This document shows, one piece after another, positions 33,000 through 41,600 of a stretch of 64,000 nt of DNA. Made by a program: the position numbers and the translations under genes. How positions within the stretch are numbered: the first letter of the stretch is position 1; each line of letters opens with the position of its first letter. The notes under the pieces are model-generated. The model was not told where the DNA came from. It searched no databases and saw only the letters and a program-made list of their open reading frames with translations. Origin of the DNA: Methylobacterium sp. 77 (GTDB lineage: Bacteria; Pseudomonadota; Alphaproteobacteria; Rhizobiales; Beijerinckiaceae); the NCBI RefSeq assembly GCF_000372825.1, contig NZ_KB910516.1, forward strand, positions 466,011-530,010. Reading direction: 5' to 3'.

Positions 33000-33503
33000 A
33001 TGCATCAAGGCAACCACCGCGACCACGAGGGCGCGAAGAAGCTGTTCGAGCTCGTCAAGGACATCAAGGTCGCGATGATGACCACGGCGGACCCGGACGG
33101 GAAGCTCTACAGCCGCCCGATGTGGAGCCAGGATACCGACGAGAACGGCGACATCTGGTTCTTCACCAAGCTGCATTCGCCCAAGACCGCGGAGATCGGC
33201 AAGGACAACCAGGTCAACCTCGCCTATTCCGACCCGTCCAGCCAGACCTACGTCTCCATCGCCGGCAAGGCCGAGATCGTCACCGATCAGGCCATCGTTG
33301 ACGACAAGTGGAGCGAGAGCATGAAGACCTGGTTCCCCAAGGGCAAGGACGATCCGGAGGTCGCCCTCATCCGCATCCATCCCGAGAAGGGCGAGTATTG
33401 GGACAGCCCCAACGCCACCGCCCTGCACATCTTCGGCTACGTGAAGGCCGCGCTCACCGGCGAATCGCCCAAGACCGAGACGCAGAAGGTCGATCTCGCC
33501 TGA
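33000..33503 (+). CDS. Pyridoxamine 5'-phosphate oxidase family (general stress protein 26-like)
   Basis: 167-residue PPOX-fold protein related to the B. subtilis general stress protein 26 group. The split-barrel core is KLFELVKDIKVAMMTTADPDGKLYSRPMWSQDTDENGDIWFFTKLHSPKTAEI, then VNLAYSDPSSQTYVSIAGKAEIVTD and IHPEKGEYWDSPNA. Such proteins bind FMN, F420 or haem; the cofactor cannot be told by eye. An AGGAG site (CAGGAGACCGTTTC) supports the ATG at 33000. It is followed by the long stem-loops at 33514-33620 and then pncB. Confidence 0.88.
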   Translation: MHQGNHRDHEGAKKLFELVKDIKVAMMTTADPDGKLYSRPMWSQDTDENGDIWFFTKLHSPKTAEIGKDNQVNLAYSDPSSQTYVSIAGKAEIVTDQAIVDDKWSESMKTWFPKGKDDPEVALIRIHPEKGEYWDSPNATALHIFGYVKAALTGESPKTETQKVDLA

Positions 33504-33513
33504 GATCGGCCGG

Positions 33514-33554
33514 GTCCCATGCAGGCGCTTCGCTGTGAAGCGCCCGCATGGGAC
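33514..33554 (+). repeat. Long stem-loop between the PPOX gene and pncB
   Basis: An 18-pair stem with one A-C mismatch: GTCCCATGCAGGCGCTTC (33514-33531) with GAAGCGCCCGCATGGGAC (33537-33554), five-base loop GCTGT. It begins 11 bases after the stop of the PPOX gene. No T-run follows, so it may not be an efficient intrinsic terminator. It could be a processing or stability element, or part of a leader for pncB. Confidence 0.7.
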
Positions 33555-33586
33555 GGTTGACGCGGGCCTGTCCCGCATGTGCCTCT

Positions 33587-33620
33587 GAGCCCGGCGGGCA
33601 CCGTGTTCCGCGCCGGGCTC
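33587..33620 (+). promoter_or_regulatory. Second stem-loop in the pncB leader
   Basis: GAGCCCGGCG (33587-33596) pairs perfectly with CGCCGGGCTC (33611-33620) around a 14-base loop, ending ten bases before the pncB ATG. No ribosome-binding sequence is visible between the stem and the ATG, so the fold may control initiation. Confidence 0.55.
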
Positions 33621-33630
33621 GCTCACCCTC

Positions 33631-34923
33631 ATGCTCGATCTCGCGACGCGGGTTTACAATCACAGCTTCAAGATCGACCCGATCATCCGGTCGCTGCTCG
33701 ACACCGACTTTTACAAGCTACTGATGGCGCAGACGATCTTTCGCCGCCATCGCGACACCGACGTCACCTTCGGCATCCAGAACCGCAGCCGCTCTGTCCG
33801 CATCGCCGACTTCGTCGATGTGGGGGAGCTGCGCGAGCAACTGGACCACGCTCGGACCGTCAGGCTGAGCAGGGGGGAATCGACGTGGCTGCGCGGAAAC
33901 ACGTTCTACGGCCACCGCCAGATGTTCTCGTCCGACTTCATGGACTGGCTCGAAGGGTTCCAGCTCCCGGAATACGAACTCGAGGCGCGTGACGGGCAAT
34001 ATGTCCTCACCTTTCACGGCCCCTGGATCGAGACCACGATGTGGGAGGTGCCGGCGCTCGCCATCCTCAACGAGCTGCGCTCGCGCGGAGTCCTGCGCGC
34101 GCTGGGCAAGTTCGACCTGCAGGTTCTGTATGCGCGAGCGATGACCCGTGTCTGGGAGAAGATCGAGCGGCTCAAGCGCCTTCCCGACCTGTCCATCGCC
34201 GATTTCGGCACGCGCCGTCGCCATGGCTACCTGTGGCAGGATTGGTGTGTCGAGGCGATGCGCGAGGGCTTGGGCGAGGCCTTCCTCGGCACATCGAACT
34301 GCCTCATCGCCCTGCGCCGCGAGGTCGAGGCGGTCGGCACCAACGCTCACGAACTGCCGATGGTCTATTCGGCCCTCGCCGGCGACGACGCTGCTCTTTC
34401 CCAGGCACCCTATGATGTCCTGCGCGATTGGCAGCAGGATTACGCCGGCAATCTCCTGGTGATGCTGCCGGACACGTATGGGACCACCGGATTCCTCGCC
34501 GACGCGCCCGATTGGATGACCGCCTGGACCGGCATCCGCATCGATTCGAAAGACCCGATCGAAGGAGGGGAGGAGGCGATCGCCTGGTGGGCCTCGCGCG
34601 GCTGCGACCCGACATCCAAGCTCGCGATCTTCTCGGACGGGCTCGACATCGGAACGATCGAGGCGATCCACACCCATTTCCACGGTCGGATGCGCATCGG
34701 CTACGGCTGGGGCACCCTGCTGACCAACGACTTTCGCGGTTTGGTGCCGGATCACGGACTCGATCCGATCTCCATCGTCTGCAAGGTCATCGCCGCCAAT
34801 GGCAGGCCGACGGTGAAAATCTCCGACAACCCATCGAAGGCCATCGGCCCGGCCGACGAGATCGCCCGCTACAAACGCGTCTTCGGCATCGGCGAGATGG
34901 CGGAGATGCCGGTCGTGGTCTGA
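33631..34923 (+). CDS. pncB: Nicotinate phosphoribosyltransferase
   Basis: 430-residue PncB: nicotinate + PRPP + ATP to nicotinate mononucleotide, the Preiss-Handler salvage entry to NAD. Sequence includes LLDTDFYKLLMAQTIFRRHRDTDVTFG, the STWLRGNTFYG segment, the central IADFGTRRRHGYLWQDWCVEAMREGL with the autophosphorylated-histidine region (RRRHG), VYSALAGDDAAL, and GWGTLLTNDFRG of the phosphate loop. All are standard for the alphaproteobacterial enzyme. No Shine-Dalgarno-like sequence lies before the ATG; instead two stem-loops do. Confidence 0.95.
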   Translation: MLDLATRVYNHSFKIDPIIRSLLDTDFYKLLMAQTIFRRHRDTDVTFGIQNRSRSVRIADFVDVGELREQLDHARTVRLSRGESTWLRGNTFYGHRQMFSSDFMDWLEGFQLPEYELEARDGQYVLTFHGPWIETTMWEVPALAILNELRSRGVLRALGKFDLQVLYARAMTRVWEKIERLKRLPDLSIADFGTRRRHGYLWQDWCVEAMREGLGEAFLGTSNCLIALRREVEAVGTNAHELPMVYSALAGDDAALSQAPYDVLRDWQQDYAGNLLVMLPDTYGTTGFLADAPDWMTAWTGIRIDSKDPIEGGEEAIAWWASRGCDPTSKLAIFSDGLDIGTIEAIHTHFHGRMRIGYGWGTLLTNDFRGLVPDHGLDPISIVCKVIAANGRPTVKISDNPSKAIGPADEIARYKRVFGIGEMAEMPVVV

Positions 34924-34974
34924 CACCCCGGCCTTCGACGTCCGCTGAACCGCTCCGTCGTCGCGGGAGACACG

Positions 34975-36099
34975 TCAGCGCATCGCCTTCTGCACGATGA
35001 CCCCGTACCAGCCGAGCCCGGCATAGGTCTCGTATCCGGGCGTGCGATGGAACGCGGTGAGGGCGCCGGAGACAGCCTCGTAAGCGGCGCCGCTGGCGCG
35101 GCTGCCCGGCTCGAACGCCAGGATCTCGGTGAGGAGGCCGCGACGGTCGGATGCGGCGAGGACGCGGCGTTGGGCGTCGACCAGCAGCACCCGGGTCCGC
35201 TCCCGATCCTCCGGCGCCACGCGAACGCCCTCGACGATGGCGCGGGCCTGGGGCTCCCAATCGAAATGGACCGCCAGCACGCCGACCGGCTGCGCCCGGC
35301 CCGCCCCGCCATCGCGGATGCTGGCGCAATAGGTGGCGACCTGGGCGCCTCCCAGTCGCGGCTGGCGCGCGACATCGGCGGCCACGTAGGCGTCGCCGTC
35401 CGGCAGGCCGGCCGCCTTCCTGAACCAGGGTTCGTCGGACACGTCGCGGCCGATCACGTCGCCGTAGCGATCGGGGCGTCCATGGGCGATCACACGCCCG
35501 TCCATCCCGCAGAGCCAGAGGTCGAGATAGACGGTGTAGGCCCCGAGAATCACGGACATGCGCTCGGTCGCATGGGCGATCCGTTCCGGCGCCGGGTCGG
35601 CGGCGCATGCCACTACGGCCGCATCGGTCGCCCACCAGCGCACGTCGCAGGTGCGCTCGTAGAGGTTCCGGTCGATCAGTTCGACGGCATTGAGGGCGAG
35701 GTCGATCAGCCGGTCCTTGCGCGAGGACTCGGACAGGGTCTCGACCTTGGACTGCACGGCGGCGATCCGGTCCGACAGTTCGACTTCGAGGGACCGCGAG
35801 ATGGTCTCGACTTCGGCGCCGATGGCGCGGACCTCCTGTGCGACCACGGAGAAGCCCCGTCCGGCTTCGCCGGCGCGCGCGGCCTCGATCAGGGCGTTCA
35901 ACGCCAGGATCTTGACCTGGCCCGTGATGCTCTGGATGCGGCGGCTCTTGTCGGACGAGATGCGCTTCAGCTCGGCCATCTCGGCCGCCACGCCTTGCAG
36001 GCCGGTGTCGCCAGGACCGTCCTCGCGACTCTGCGACGGAAAACCCTGATTGAAAACCGATCCGCTCATCTGTCTACCGATTGTCGAACGATCGGTCAT
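34975..36099 (-). CDS. Soluble chemoreceptor-like protein: MCP signalling hairpin followed by Cache domain
   Basis: 374-residue protein with no signal peptide or membrane segment. Residues 40-115 carry a piece of the methyl-accepting chemotaxis signalling domain, with the conserved tip [30 protein letters not shown] (63-92) and continuing coiled coil; the rest of the long MCP hairpin, adaptation sites and methylation helices are missing. Residues about 150-370 look like a Cache/PAS-like sensor ([76 protein letters not shown]). The order signalling-then-sensor is opposite to ordinary receptors. It is a cytoplasmic sensor of unknown ligand. Confidence 0.75.
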   Translation of the reverse strand: MTDRSTIGRQMSGSVFNQGFPSQSREDGPGDTGLQGVAAEMAELKRISSDKSRRIQSITGQVKILALNALIEAARAGEAGRGFSVVAQEVRAIGAEVETISRSLEVELSDRIAAVQSKVETLSESSRKDRLIDLALNAVELIDRNLYERTCDVRWWATDAAVVACAADPAPERIAHATERMSVILGAYTVYLDLWLCGMDGRVIAHGRPDRYGDVIGRDVSDEPWFRKAAGLPDGDAYVAADVARQPRLGGAQVATYCASIRDGGAGRAQPVGVLAVHFDWEPQARAIVEGVRVAPEDRERTRVLLVDAQRRVLAASDRRGLLTEILAFEPGSRASGAAYEAVSGALTAFHRTPGYETYAGLGWYGVIVQKAMR

Positions 36100-36439
36100 C
36101 CCTACAGCAAACCGCCTAAGACTTCGCTAAAGTTATATCATTCAGCACTTTATCTGGAACACGTCGGTATTATTGTCATGCAGGCGGTCGTTAACTCGTC
36201 AACCGATGGTACAAGACGTCGCCTATTTTAGAAGTCATAGGCATCGATGTGGCGTATTCCCGCGTCTCGTCGGCAGAATGGGGCGTTACCCCCAGATACG
36301 ACGGATGAAAATCGGTGACCGTTCGATTTCGTTTCGCAGTATTCCTCGGCCGTGACGTCGATTCCGTTTCGCTTTTGGCGGACCGAACACGGTGACTCCT
36401 CCCGCGGCAAGCGGTAGATCGCGGAGAAAGGCGGGAGCC
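36100..36439. other. AT-rich intergenic region between divergent genes
   Basis: 340 bases between the chemoreceptor-like gene (minus) and pxpA (plus). It is clearly richer in A+T than the genes around it: a hand count of 36121-36180 gives 22 G/C out of 60. No open frame, tRNA, terminator or repeat was recognised. It must hold the promoters of both divergent genes; none could be assigned confidently. Confidence 0.6.
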
Positions 36440-37201
36440 ATGCGCATCGATCTCAATGCCGATCTCGGCGAAGGCTACGGTCCTTATACGCTCGGCGACG
36501 ACGACGCCCTCCTCGGCCTCGTCACCTCGGCCAACGTCGCCTGCGGCTTCCATGGCGGGGATCCGTCCATCATGGTCGCGACCTCATCGGCGGCCAAGGC
36601 GCGCGGTGTGTCCATCGGCGCCCATCCGGGTTTTCAAGATTTGCGCGGCTTCGGCCGCCGCGTCATCGCCGAGAGCGCGGCCGAAATCGAGGCGGGCGTC
36701 GCCTACCAGATCGGCGCGCTCCAGGCCTGCGCGGCACTCGCCGGCCATCGCGTCACCCATGTGAAAGCGCATGGGGCGCTCGCCAACCTGTCTAATGCCG
36801 ATGCGGGCGTGGCCAGCGCCATCGCTCGGGCCGTCCGTGCCGTCGACCGGAACTTGCCGCTCGTAGTGATGCCGGGCCTCGCCGCCGAACGCGCCGCCCT
36901 GGATGCCGGCCTTTCCGTGACGCGGGAAATCTATGCCGACCGAGCCTATGCCGACGATGGGCAGCTTTGCGCGCGCTCGCTGGCCGGAGCCGTCATACAC
37001 GACGCGGCGGAGGCCGCAGCGCGGGTCCGAAGCATGGTGGAGGAGGGGGCCGTGATCACGCTGTCGGGCTATCGGATCGCCGTGACGATCGATACGATCT
37101 GCGTCCACGGCGACACGCCGCATGCCGTGGAAACCGCGCGTGCGGTGCGGCAGGCGCTCATGGCGGCGGGCTTCGTGTTGACCGCCTTCAACGCCGCCTG
37201 A
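36440..37201 (+). CDS. pxpA: 5-oxoprolinase subunit A (LamB/YcsF family)
   Basis: 253-residue PxpA. The signature MRIDLNADLGEGYGPYTLGDDDALLGLVTSANVACGFHGGDP is complete, with SIGAHPGFQDLRGFGRR, VKAHGALAN and VTREIYADRAYADDGQLCARSL later, and the closing TICVHGDTPHAVETARAVRQAL. With PxpB and PxpC it hydrolyses 5-oxoproline using ATP. No pxpB or pxpC genes are next to it. GCGGGAG precedes the ATG at 36440. The frame is open upstream but the family start is clear. Confidence 0.93.
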   Translation: MRIDLNADLGEGYGPYTLGDDDALLGLVTSANVACGFHGGDPSIMVATSSAAKARGVSIGAHPGFQDLRGFGRRVIAESAAEIEAGVAYQIGALQACAALAGHRVTHVKAHGALANLSNADAGVASAIARAVRAVDRNLPLVVMPGLAAERAALDAGLSVTREIYADRAYADDGQLCARSLAGAVIHDAAEAAARVRSMVEEGAVITLSGYRIAVTIDTICVHGDTPHAVETARAVRQALMAAGFVLTAFNAA

Positions 37202-37326
37202 TCACGAAATGAATACAAAGCGCCGGGCGATCAGGGATCGTTTCGCTCCGAAACTCCGTTCCTCACCACGATTGTGCCGGTCATACCGCCGCAGGATCGC
37301 GTGCGTAGCGTCGAGACGGAACAGAG

Positions 37327-39360
37327 ATGGCGACACCGACACCGGCTGAGATCGCATCGCAGCAGGCACCGCCCGCTCGATCGGTGAGCACCAGGGAAGG
37401 CGTCCCGCCTGCGACGCCGGCCTACGTCTCCCTGCCGCCGCCACGGGCGACCCGCGTCGCGGCGGCCGAGGCGATCCCGCCCTCGCTCGCCTCTCCACTC
37501 ATCGTCACCGCGCTGATCGTCTCCGGCCTCTATATCGGCCGTGACGTCCTCATTCCGATCGCCATCGCGGTCCTGCTGTCCTTCGTCCTCGGCCCCATCG
37601 TCTACCTGCTGCGACGGCTGCGTTTCGGCCGGTTTTTGTCGGTGGCGACCTCCGTCATCGTGGCGCTCGGCGTGGCGGCGGCGCTCGCCACCCTCATCGG
37701 CGTGCAACTCGCGGATCTGGCCAAGGACGTGCCGCGCTACCGCACGACCATCGAGCACAAGATCGAAGGCCTCCGCGACAGCCCGGCCGGCCGGATGGCC
37801 GACTACGTGGCCAATATCGGCCGGACCATGCATCAGGGCGGGGAAGAAACGGCAAAGCCCGAAGCTGCCAAGCCCGAGGCGTCCGGCGCGAAATCCAACG
37901 CGCCGCCGCCTGAAAAACCCGTCATCGTCGAGATGAAGGAGCGGGCGCCGGACCCGATCGCTCTCGCCAACACCATCCTCTCACCGATCCTGCATCCGCT
38001 CGCCACCACGGGCATCGTCTTCATCGTGCTCCTGTTTCTGCTGATGCAGCGGGAGGATCTGCGCGACCGCATGATCCGCCTCGTCGGGTCGAGCGACCTG
38101 CACCGGACCACCGTGGCGATGGACGACGCCGCGCGACGTCTGAGCCGTTATTTCCTGGTCCAGCTCGCACTCAACGCCGTCTTCGGCATCGTCATCGGCA
38201 TCTGCCTGTCGGTCATCGGTGTCCCCAATCCGGCGCTCTGGGGCATCTTTTCTGCGCTGATGCGGTTCATCCCCTATATCGGCGCCGCCATGGCGGCGGT
38301 GTTCCCCCTGGCGCTCGCGGCAGCGGTCGATCCCGGCTGGTCGATGGTCATTTCCACATTGGCGGTGTTCCTGATCCTCGAGCCGCTGACCGGCCACGTC
38401 ATCGAGCCGATGCTCTATGGCCAGTCCACGGGCATGTCGCCCTTCGCCGTCCTCGTCTCGGCCCTGTTCTGGACCTGGCTATGGGGACCGGTGGGGCTGT
38501 TGCTCTCGACGCCGCTCACGGTCTGCCTGGTGGTGTTGGGCCGCCACGTGGACAAGCTCGAATTTCTCGACGTCCTGTTCGGCGACCGCCCGGCGCTGAC
38601 CCCGGTGGAGAACTTCTACCAGCGTATCCTCGCCGACGACCCGGAGGAGGCCCAGGAGCACGCCGAACTCATCCTGAAGGATTGCTCGCTCTCCGCCTAT
38701 TATGACGACGTGGTGCTGAAGGGCCTCGAACTCGCCGCCCGCGATGCCGCCCGCGGCGTTCTCACCCCCGACCAGAAAACCGACATCCGGGACACGGTCG
38801 CCGTCCTCATCGCCGAAATGGACCGTCGCGACGCCGAAGTGCCCGACGACGATTTCGCCGCTCCCGATGACATCCCCGCCGATTGGAAGCAGGACGGCGC
38901 GGTGTTGTGCGTGACCGGACGAAGCTTCGTCGACGAATCCGCCTGCGCGATCCTGGCGCAACTTCTGAACAAACGCGGGATCGGCACGCGGATCGTTCCG
39001 TTCGCCGATGTCGCGAGGGTCCAGGTCGACAACTTCGATCCCGGCCCGGCCAGGATGATCTGCATCGTGTCGCTGGCGATCAATGGAGAGCCGACGCATC
39101 TGCGCCGTCTCGTCGGGCGCCTGAAGCGGCGGATGCCGGACCTCCCCATCGTCGTCGGCCTGTGGCAGGCGGACCACGAGATCCTGAGCGACGAGGGACA
39201 GCGGGCGGCCATCGGCGCCGACGGGCATGTGTCCTCGCTCGATGCCGGGTTGCAGGCCGTCCTGTCCCGGGCCGGCACGGCGGCACCGGCCGTGAAGCCG
39301 GAACGGTCCGCATCGGAGGAGCCTGCCATCATGCCGGTTTCGGAAGCCGTCGCTTTGTAA
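37327..39360 (+). CDS. AI-2E family transporter with large C-terminal cytoplasmic extension
   Basis: 677-residue AI-2E/PerM-type permease. The first 60 residues are Pro/Ala-rich. The core (about residues 58-405) has eight or so membrane segments, including IVTALIVSGLYIGRDVLIPIAIAVLLSFVL, IVFIVLLFLLMQREDLRDR, FLVQLALNAVFGIVIGICLSVIGVPNPALWGIFSALMRFIPYIGA, MSPFAVLVSALFWTWLWGPVGLLLSTPLTVCLVVLGRHV, all typical of the family. About 270 residues beyond the last segment form a soluble domain: a helical part, then a Rossmann-like part (VLCVTGRSFVDESACAILAQLLNKRG...ICIVSLAINGEPTHLRRLVGRL). Transported substrate unknown; most homologues are putative exporters. Confidence 0.88.
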   Translation: MATPTPAEIASQQAPPARSVSTREGVPPATPAYVSLPPPRATRVAAAEAIPPSLASPLIVTALIVSGLYIGRDVLIPIAIAVLLSFVLGPIVYLLRRLRFGRFLSVATSVIVALGVAAALATLIGVQLADLAKDVPRYRTTIEHKIEGLRDSPAGRMADYVANIGRTMHQGGEETAKPEAAKPEASGAKSNAPPPEKPVIVEMKERAPDPIALANTILSPILHPLATTGIVFIVLLFLLMQREDLRDRMIRLVGSSDLHRTTVAMDDAARRLSRYFLVQLALNAVFGIVIGICLSVIGVPNPALWGIFSALMRFIPYIGAAMAAVFPLALAAAVDPGWSMVISTLAVFLILEPLTGHVIEPMLYGQSTGMSPFAVLVSALFWTWLWGPVGLLLSTPLTVCLVVLGRHVDKLEFLDVLFGDRPALTPVENFYQRILADDPEEAQEHAELILKDCSLSAYYDDVVLKGLELAARDAARGVLTPDQKTDIRDTVAVLIAEMDRRDAEVPDDDFAAPDDIPADWKQDGAVLCVTGRSFVDESACAILAQLLNKRGIGTRIVPFADVARVQVDNFDPGPARMICIVSLAINGEPTHLRRLVGRLKRRMPDLPIVVGLWQADHEILSDEGQRAAIGADGHVSSLDAGLQAVLSRAGTAAPAVKPERSASEEPAIMPVSEAVAL

Positions 39361-39528
39361 CGGCGAATGGCCGTCGCTCGAATCCCTGGGCGCGAAACGA
39401 CGAGGCGGTTCCATCGTAGAGGTGTCGTTCGCCATAGGGTGCGACGGCGCTTGCTTGTCGGGTCGGGCTTGACGAGGGTCGTCCGCCACCGCTTCGATTG
39501 CGGGCACGGTTCAACAGGAGGCCTCTCG

Positions 39529-40317
39529 ATGAGCGTCGTCGATCTCGCACGGTTCATGGAAGACCTCGCCACCGAATCCGGGCAGGCCATCCTGCCCTTC
39601 TTCCGGGCTTCGTTCGGCATGGACGACAAGGGCAGGGGCACCGGCGCATTCGACCCCGTGACGGAAGCCGACCGGGCCGCTGAGACGATCCTGCGCGGCA
39701 GGATCAAGAGCACGTTTCCGACCCACGGCATCGTCGGGGAGGAGTTCGGCTCCGATCATTCGGACGCCGAATGTGTCTGGGTCCTCGATCCGATCGACGG
39801 TACCCGCGCCTTCATCACCGGCCTGCCCACCTGGGGAACGCTGATCGGCCTGCTCCATGACGGCGTACCGGTCCGAGGATTGATGAATCAGCCCTATCTC
39901 GGCGAGCGGTTCCTCGGGGATGGGGCAACCGCGACCTTCCACGGCATACGCGGGCCGCGCAAGCTGATGACCCGTCGCTGCGAGCGTCTCGCCGATGCGC
40001 TGCTGGCCACCACCGACCCGCGCCTGTTCGCGCAGGGCGAGGAGCAGGACCGCTTCAAGAGCATCGAGAGCGCCGTACGGATGTCGCGCTACGGGACCGA
40101 TTGTTACGCCTATTGCATGCTCGCGGCCGGCCAGATCGACCTCGTGGTCGAGGCCGGGCTGAAGCCGCACGATATCGTGGCGTTGATCCCGATCATCGAG
40201 GGTGCCGGCGGCATCGTCACCACCTGGGATGGCGGCCCCGCCGCCAAGGGCGGCCGGATCGTCGCCGCCGGGGATATCCGGCTGCACGCGGCGGCTCTGC
40301 GCCATCTCAATCCGTGA
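39529..40317 (+). CDS. hisN: Histidinol-phosphatase (inositol monophosphatase family)
   Basis: 262-residue IMPase-family phosphatase of the HisN type. Metal and catalytic motifs are visible: GAFDPVTEADRAAE, GIVGEEFG with the catalytic glutamate, WVLDPIDGTRAFITGLPTWGTLIG, and KPHDIVALIPIIEGAGGIVTTWDG at the C-terminus. The 'DPVTEADR' and 'EGAGG' patterns match the histidinol-phosphatase clade better than SuhB. AGGAGG stands seven bases before the ATG at 39529; the frame opens upstream to 39367 without such a site. It probably supplies the penultimate step of histidine synthesis; other inositol-phosphatase activity cannot be excluded. Confidence 0.85.
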   Translation: MSVVDLARFMEDLATESGQAILPFFRASFGMDDKGRGTGAFDPVTEADRAAETILRGRIKSTFPTHGIVGEEFGSDHSDAECVWVLDPIDGTRAFITGLPTWGTLIGLLHDGVPVRGLMNQPYLGERFLGDGATATFHGIRGPRKLMTRRCERLADALLATTDPRLFAQGEEQDRFKSIESAVRMSRYGTDCYAYCMLAAGQIDLVVEAGLKPHDIVALIPIIEGAGGIVTTWDGGPAAKGGRIVAAGDIRLHAAALRHLNP

Positions 40318-40428
40318 AGGCGCACTGCCCCGGACTGTCGTAGCGGTCGTGGAGGGCGATCCGGGGACGGGCTGCGCTTCACGCCACCCGTCCGGCGAGA
40401 CTTCGGAGAGGCTCGACCGGACGTGCGG

Positions 40429-41421
40429 TCATGCCATCGCGAGAGCGCCGACCTTCTCACCCGCTTCGGTGCTTTCCGCCGTACTTCCCGGCACGAAAGC
40501 ATCGAACGCCGCCCAGAAATCGTCGCGGATCGCGTCGCGCTCCGAGAGAATCTCGTGGCGGGCATCGGGCAGGACCAGAAGAAAGCCCGAGGACATCCGG
40601 CCGACGAACCTTTCCGTGATCGCGGTGTCGCACACGGGGTCCGCGCCCGCGGCGATGACGAGGGCCGGAATACGGATCGAGGCTGCGGCACGCGGATCGG
40701 CGAGTTTCGCCATGGCCCGGAATGCGCCGACGATCCAGGCCACGCTGGGATCTCCCACGGCACCCGCCCCGACAGCCCGCGCCGCCTGGGCGTTGCGGGC
40801 ATAGCGGGCCGGATCGTCCGACAGGCGGTTGCCAAGGAACGGGTTCGTGGCGATCGAGGTGGGCTTTCCGCGGGGAATGAACCTGCGCCCGAGGCCGAGC
40901 GCATGCAGAACGCGAGCGAGAAGGTAGGCCGCGGCCGGGAAACGGATCATCCGGATCGACAGCATCGGTGCCACGGTGACGATGCGGGTGAAGGGCAACC
41001 ACCCCTCCATCGCCCCGGTGAGGGCCACGGCGCCGCCCATGGAATGAGCGAGGCAGAGGTGCGGATGCGGCATCAGCGGCCGCAAGATCGAGTCCTCGAT
41101 CGCCTTCAGGTCACGGCGATAATCGTCGAACCGTGCGACATGGCCGCAATGCGGATCGGCGACCTGGCGCTGCGATTCGCCCTGACCGCGCCAATCGAAC
41201 GCCACAACCGCAAACCCGCGCCGCCGCAGGTCCGTGATGGTCTCGTAATATTTCTCGATGAACTCGGCCCGGCCCTGAAGCAGGCATACCGTGCCCTTCA
41301 CCAGCCGTGTCGTCGGGCGCCAATGGGCGACCCTCAACCCGATCCCATCATCGGCATGGACCGTGACCAGCGTCCCCCCCGGCGGAACCGGATTTCCCGG
41401 CGTGGAAGCAAGGGTCAGCAT
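40429..41421 (-). CDS. Alpha/beta hydrolase (lysophospholipase/monoacylglycerol lipase-like)
   Basis: 330-residue alpha/beta hydrolase of the PldB/MGLL group. The oxyanion region is GTVCLLQGRAEFIEKYYETITDLRRRGFAVVAFDWRGQGES, the nucleophile is in HLCLAHSMGGAVAL (G replaced by A before the Ser, as in many members), the acid in VIAAGADPVCD, and the histidine in PDARHEILSE. A helical lid lies between (residues 160-250). It should cleave monoacyl lipids at the membrane. The start at 41421 (MLTLASTPGNPVPP) is preferred over 41541, since the latter would run through the hsp20 promoter. Convergent with hisN. Confidence 0.85.
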   Translation of the reverse strand: MLTLASTPGNPVPPGGTLVTVHADDGIGLRVAHWRPTTRLVKGTVCLLQGRAEFIEKYYETITDLRRRGFAVVAFDWRGQGESQRQVADPHCGHVARFDDYRRDLKAIEDSILRPLMPHPHLCLAHSMGGAVALTGAMEGWLPFTRIVTVAPMLSIRMIRFPAAAYLLARVLHALGLGRRFIPRGKPTSIATNPFLGNRLSDDPARYARNAQAARAVGAGAVGDPSVAWIVGAFRAMAKLADPRAAASIRIPALVIAAGADPVCDTAITERFVGRMSSGFLLVLPDARHEILSERDAIRDDFWAAFDAFVPGSTAESTEAGEKVGALAMA

Positions 41422-41481
41422 CGATGGGATCCGAACGAGAGGGGCGACGTCAAATTTTGCATCCGTCTGGGTATCCAAACT

Positions 41482-41510
41482 CTTGAAGCCATCCGGCGCG
41501 CCTCCGATAT
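41482..41510 (+). promoter_or_regulatory. RpoH (sigma-32)-type promoter for hsp20
   Basis: CTTGAA (41482-41487) and CCGATAT (41504-41510) separated by 16 bases match the heat-shock sigma promoter pattern CTTGAA-N(13-17)-CCCAT-like. Transcription would start near 41517 and give an 84-base leader, the length range of ROSE-containing leaders. Recognised by eye. Confidence 0.55.
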
Positions 41511-41516
41511 TGGAGG

Positions 41517-41600
41517 AGCGCTGGCCGATACGGCGGCGCAACGGTCCGGCCCCTTGGGCGGACGATAACGTTACATGTTGCTTCTTAAGGAGAATATGTC
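41517..41600 (+). ncRNA. ROSE-type RNA thermometer in the hsp20 leader
   Basis: The 3' hairpin is 41574-41598: CATGTTGCTTC pairs with GGAGAATATG around a UUAA loop. The 3' arm contains the ribosome-binding site AAGGAG. The 5' arm has the diagnostic U-U-G-C-U motif, and its G (41580) is left as a bulge opposite the Shine-Dalgarno, as in ROSE elements. A second stem, GTCCG/CGGAC (41544-41562), lies upstream. At low temperature the hairpin hides the ribosome site; heating opens it. ROSE elements control small heat-shock genes in many rhizobia and related bacteria. Confidence 0.8.
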
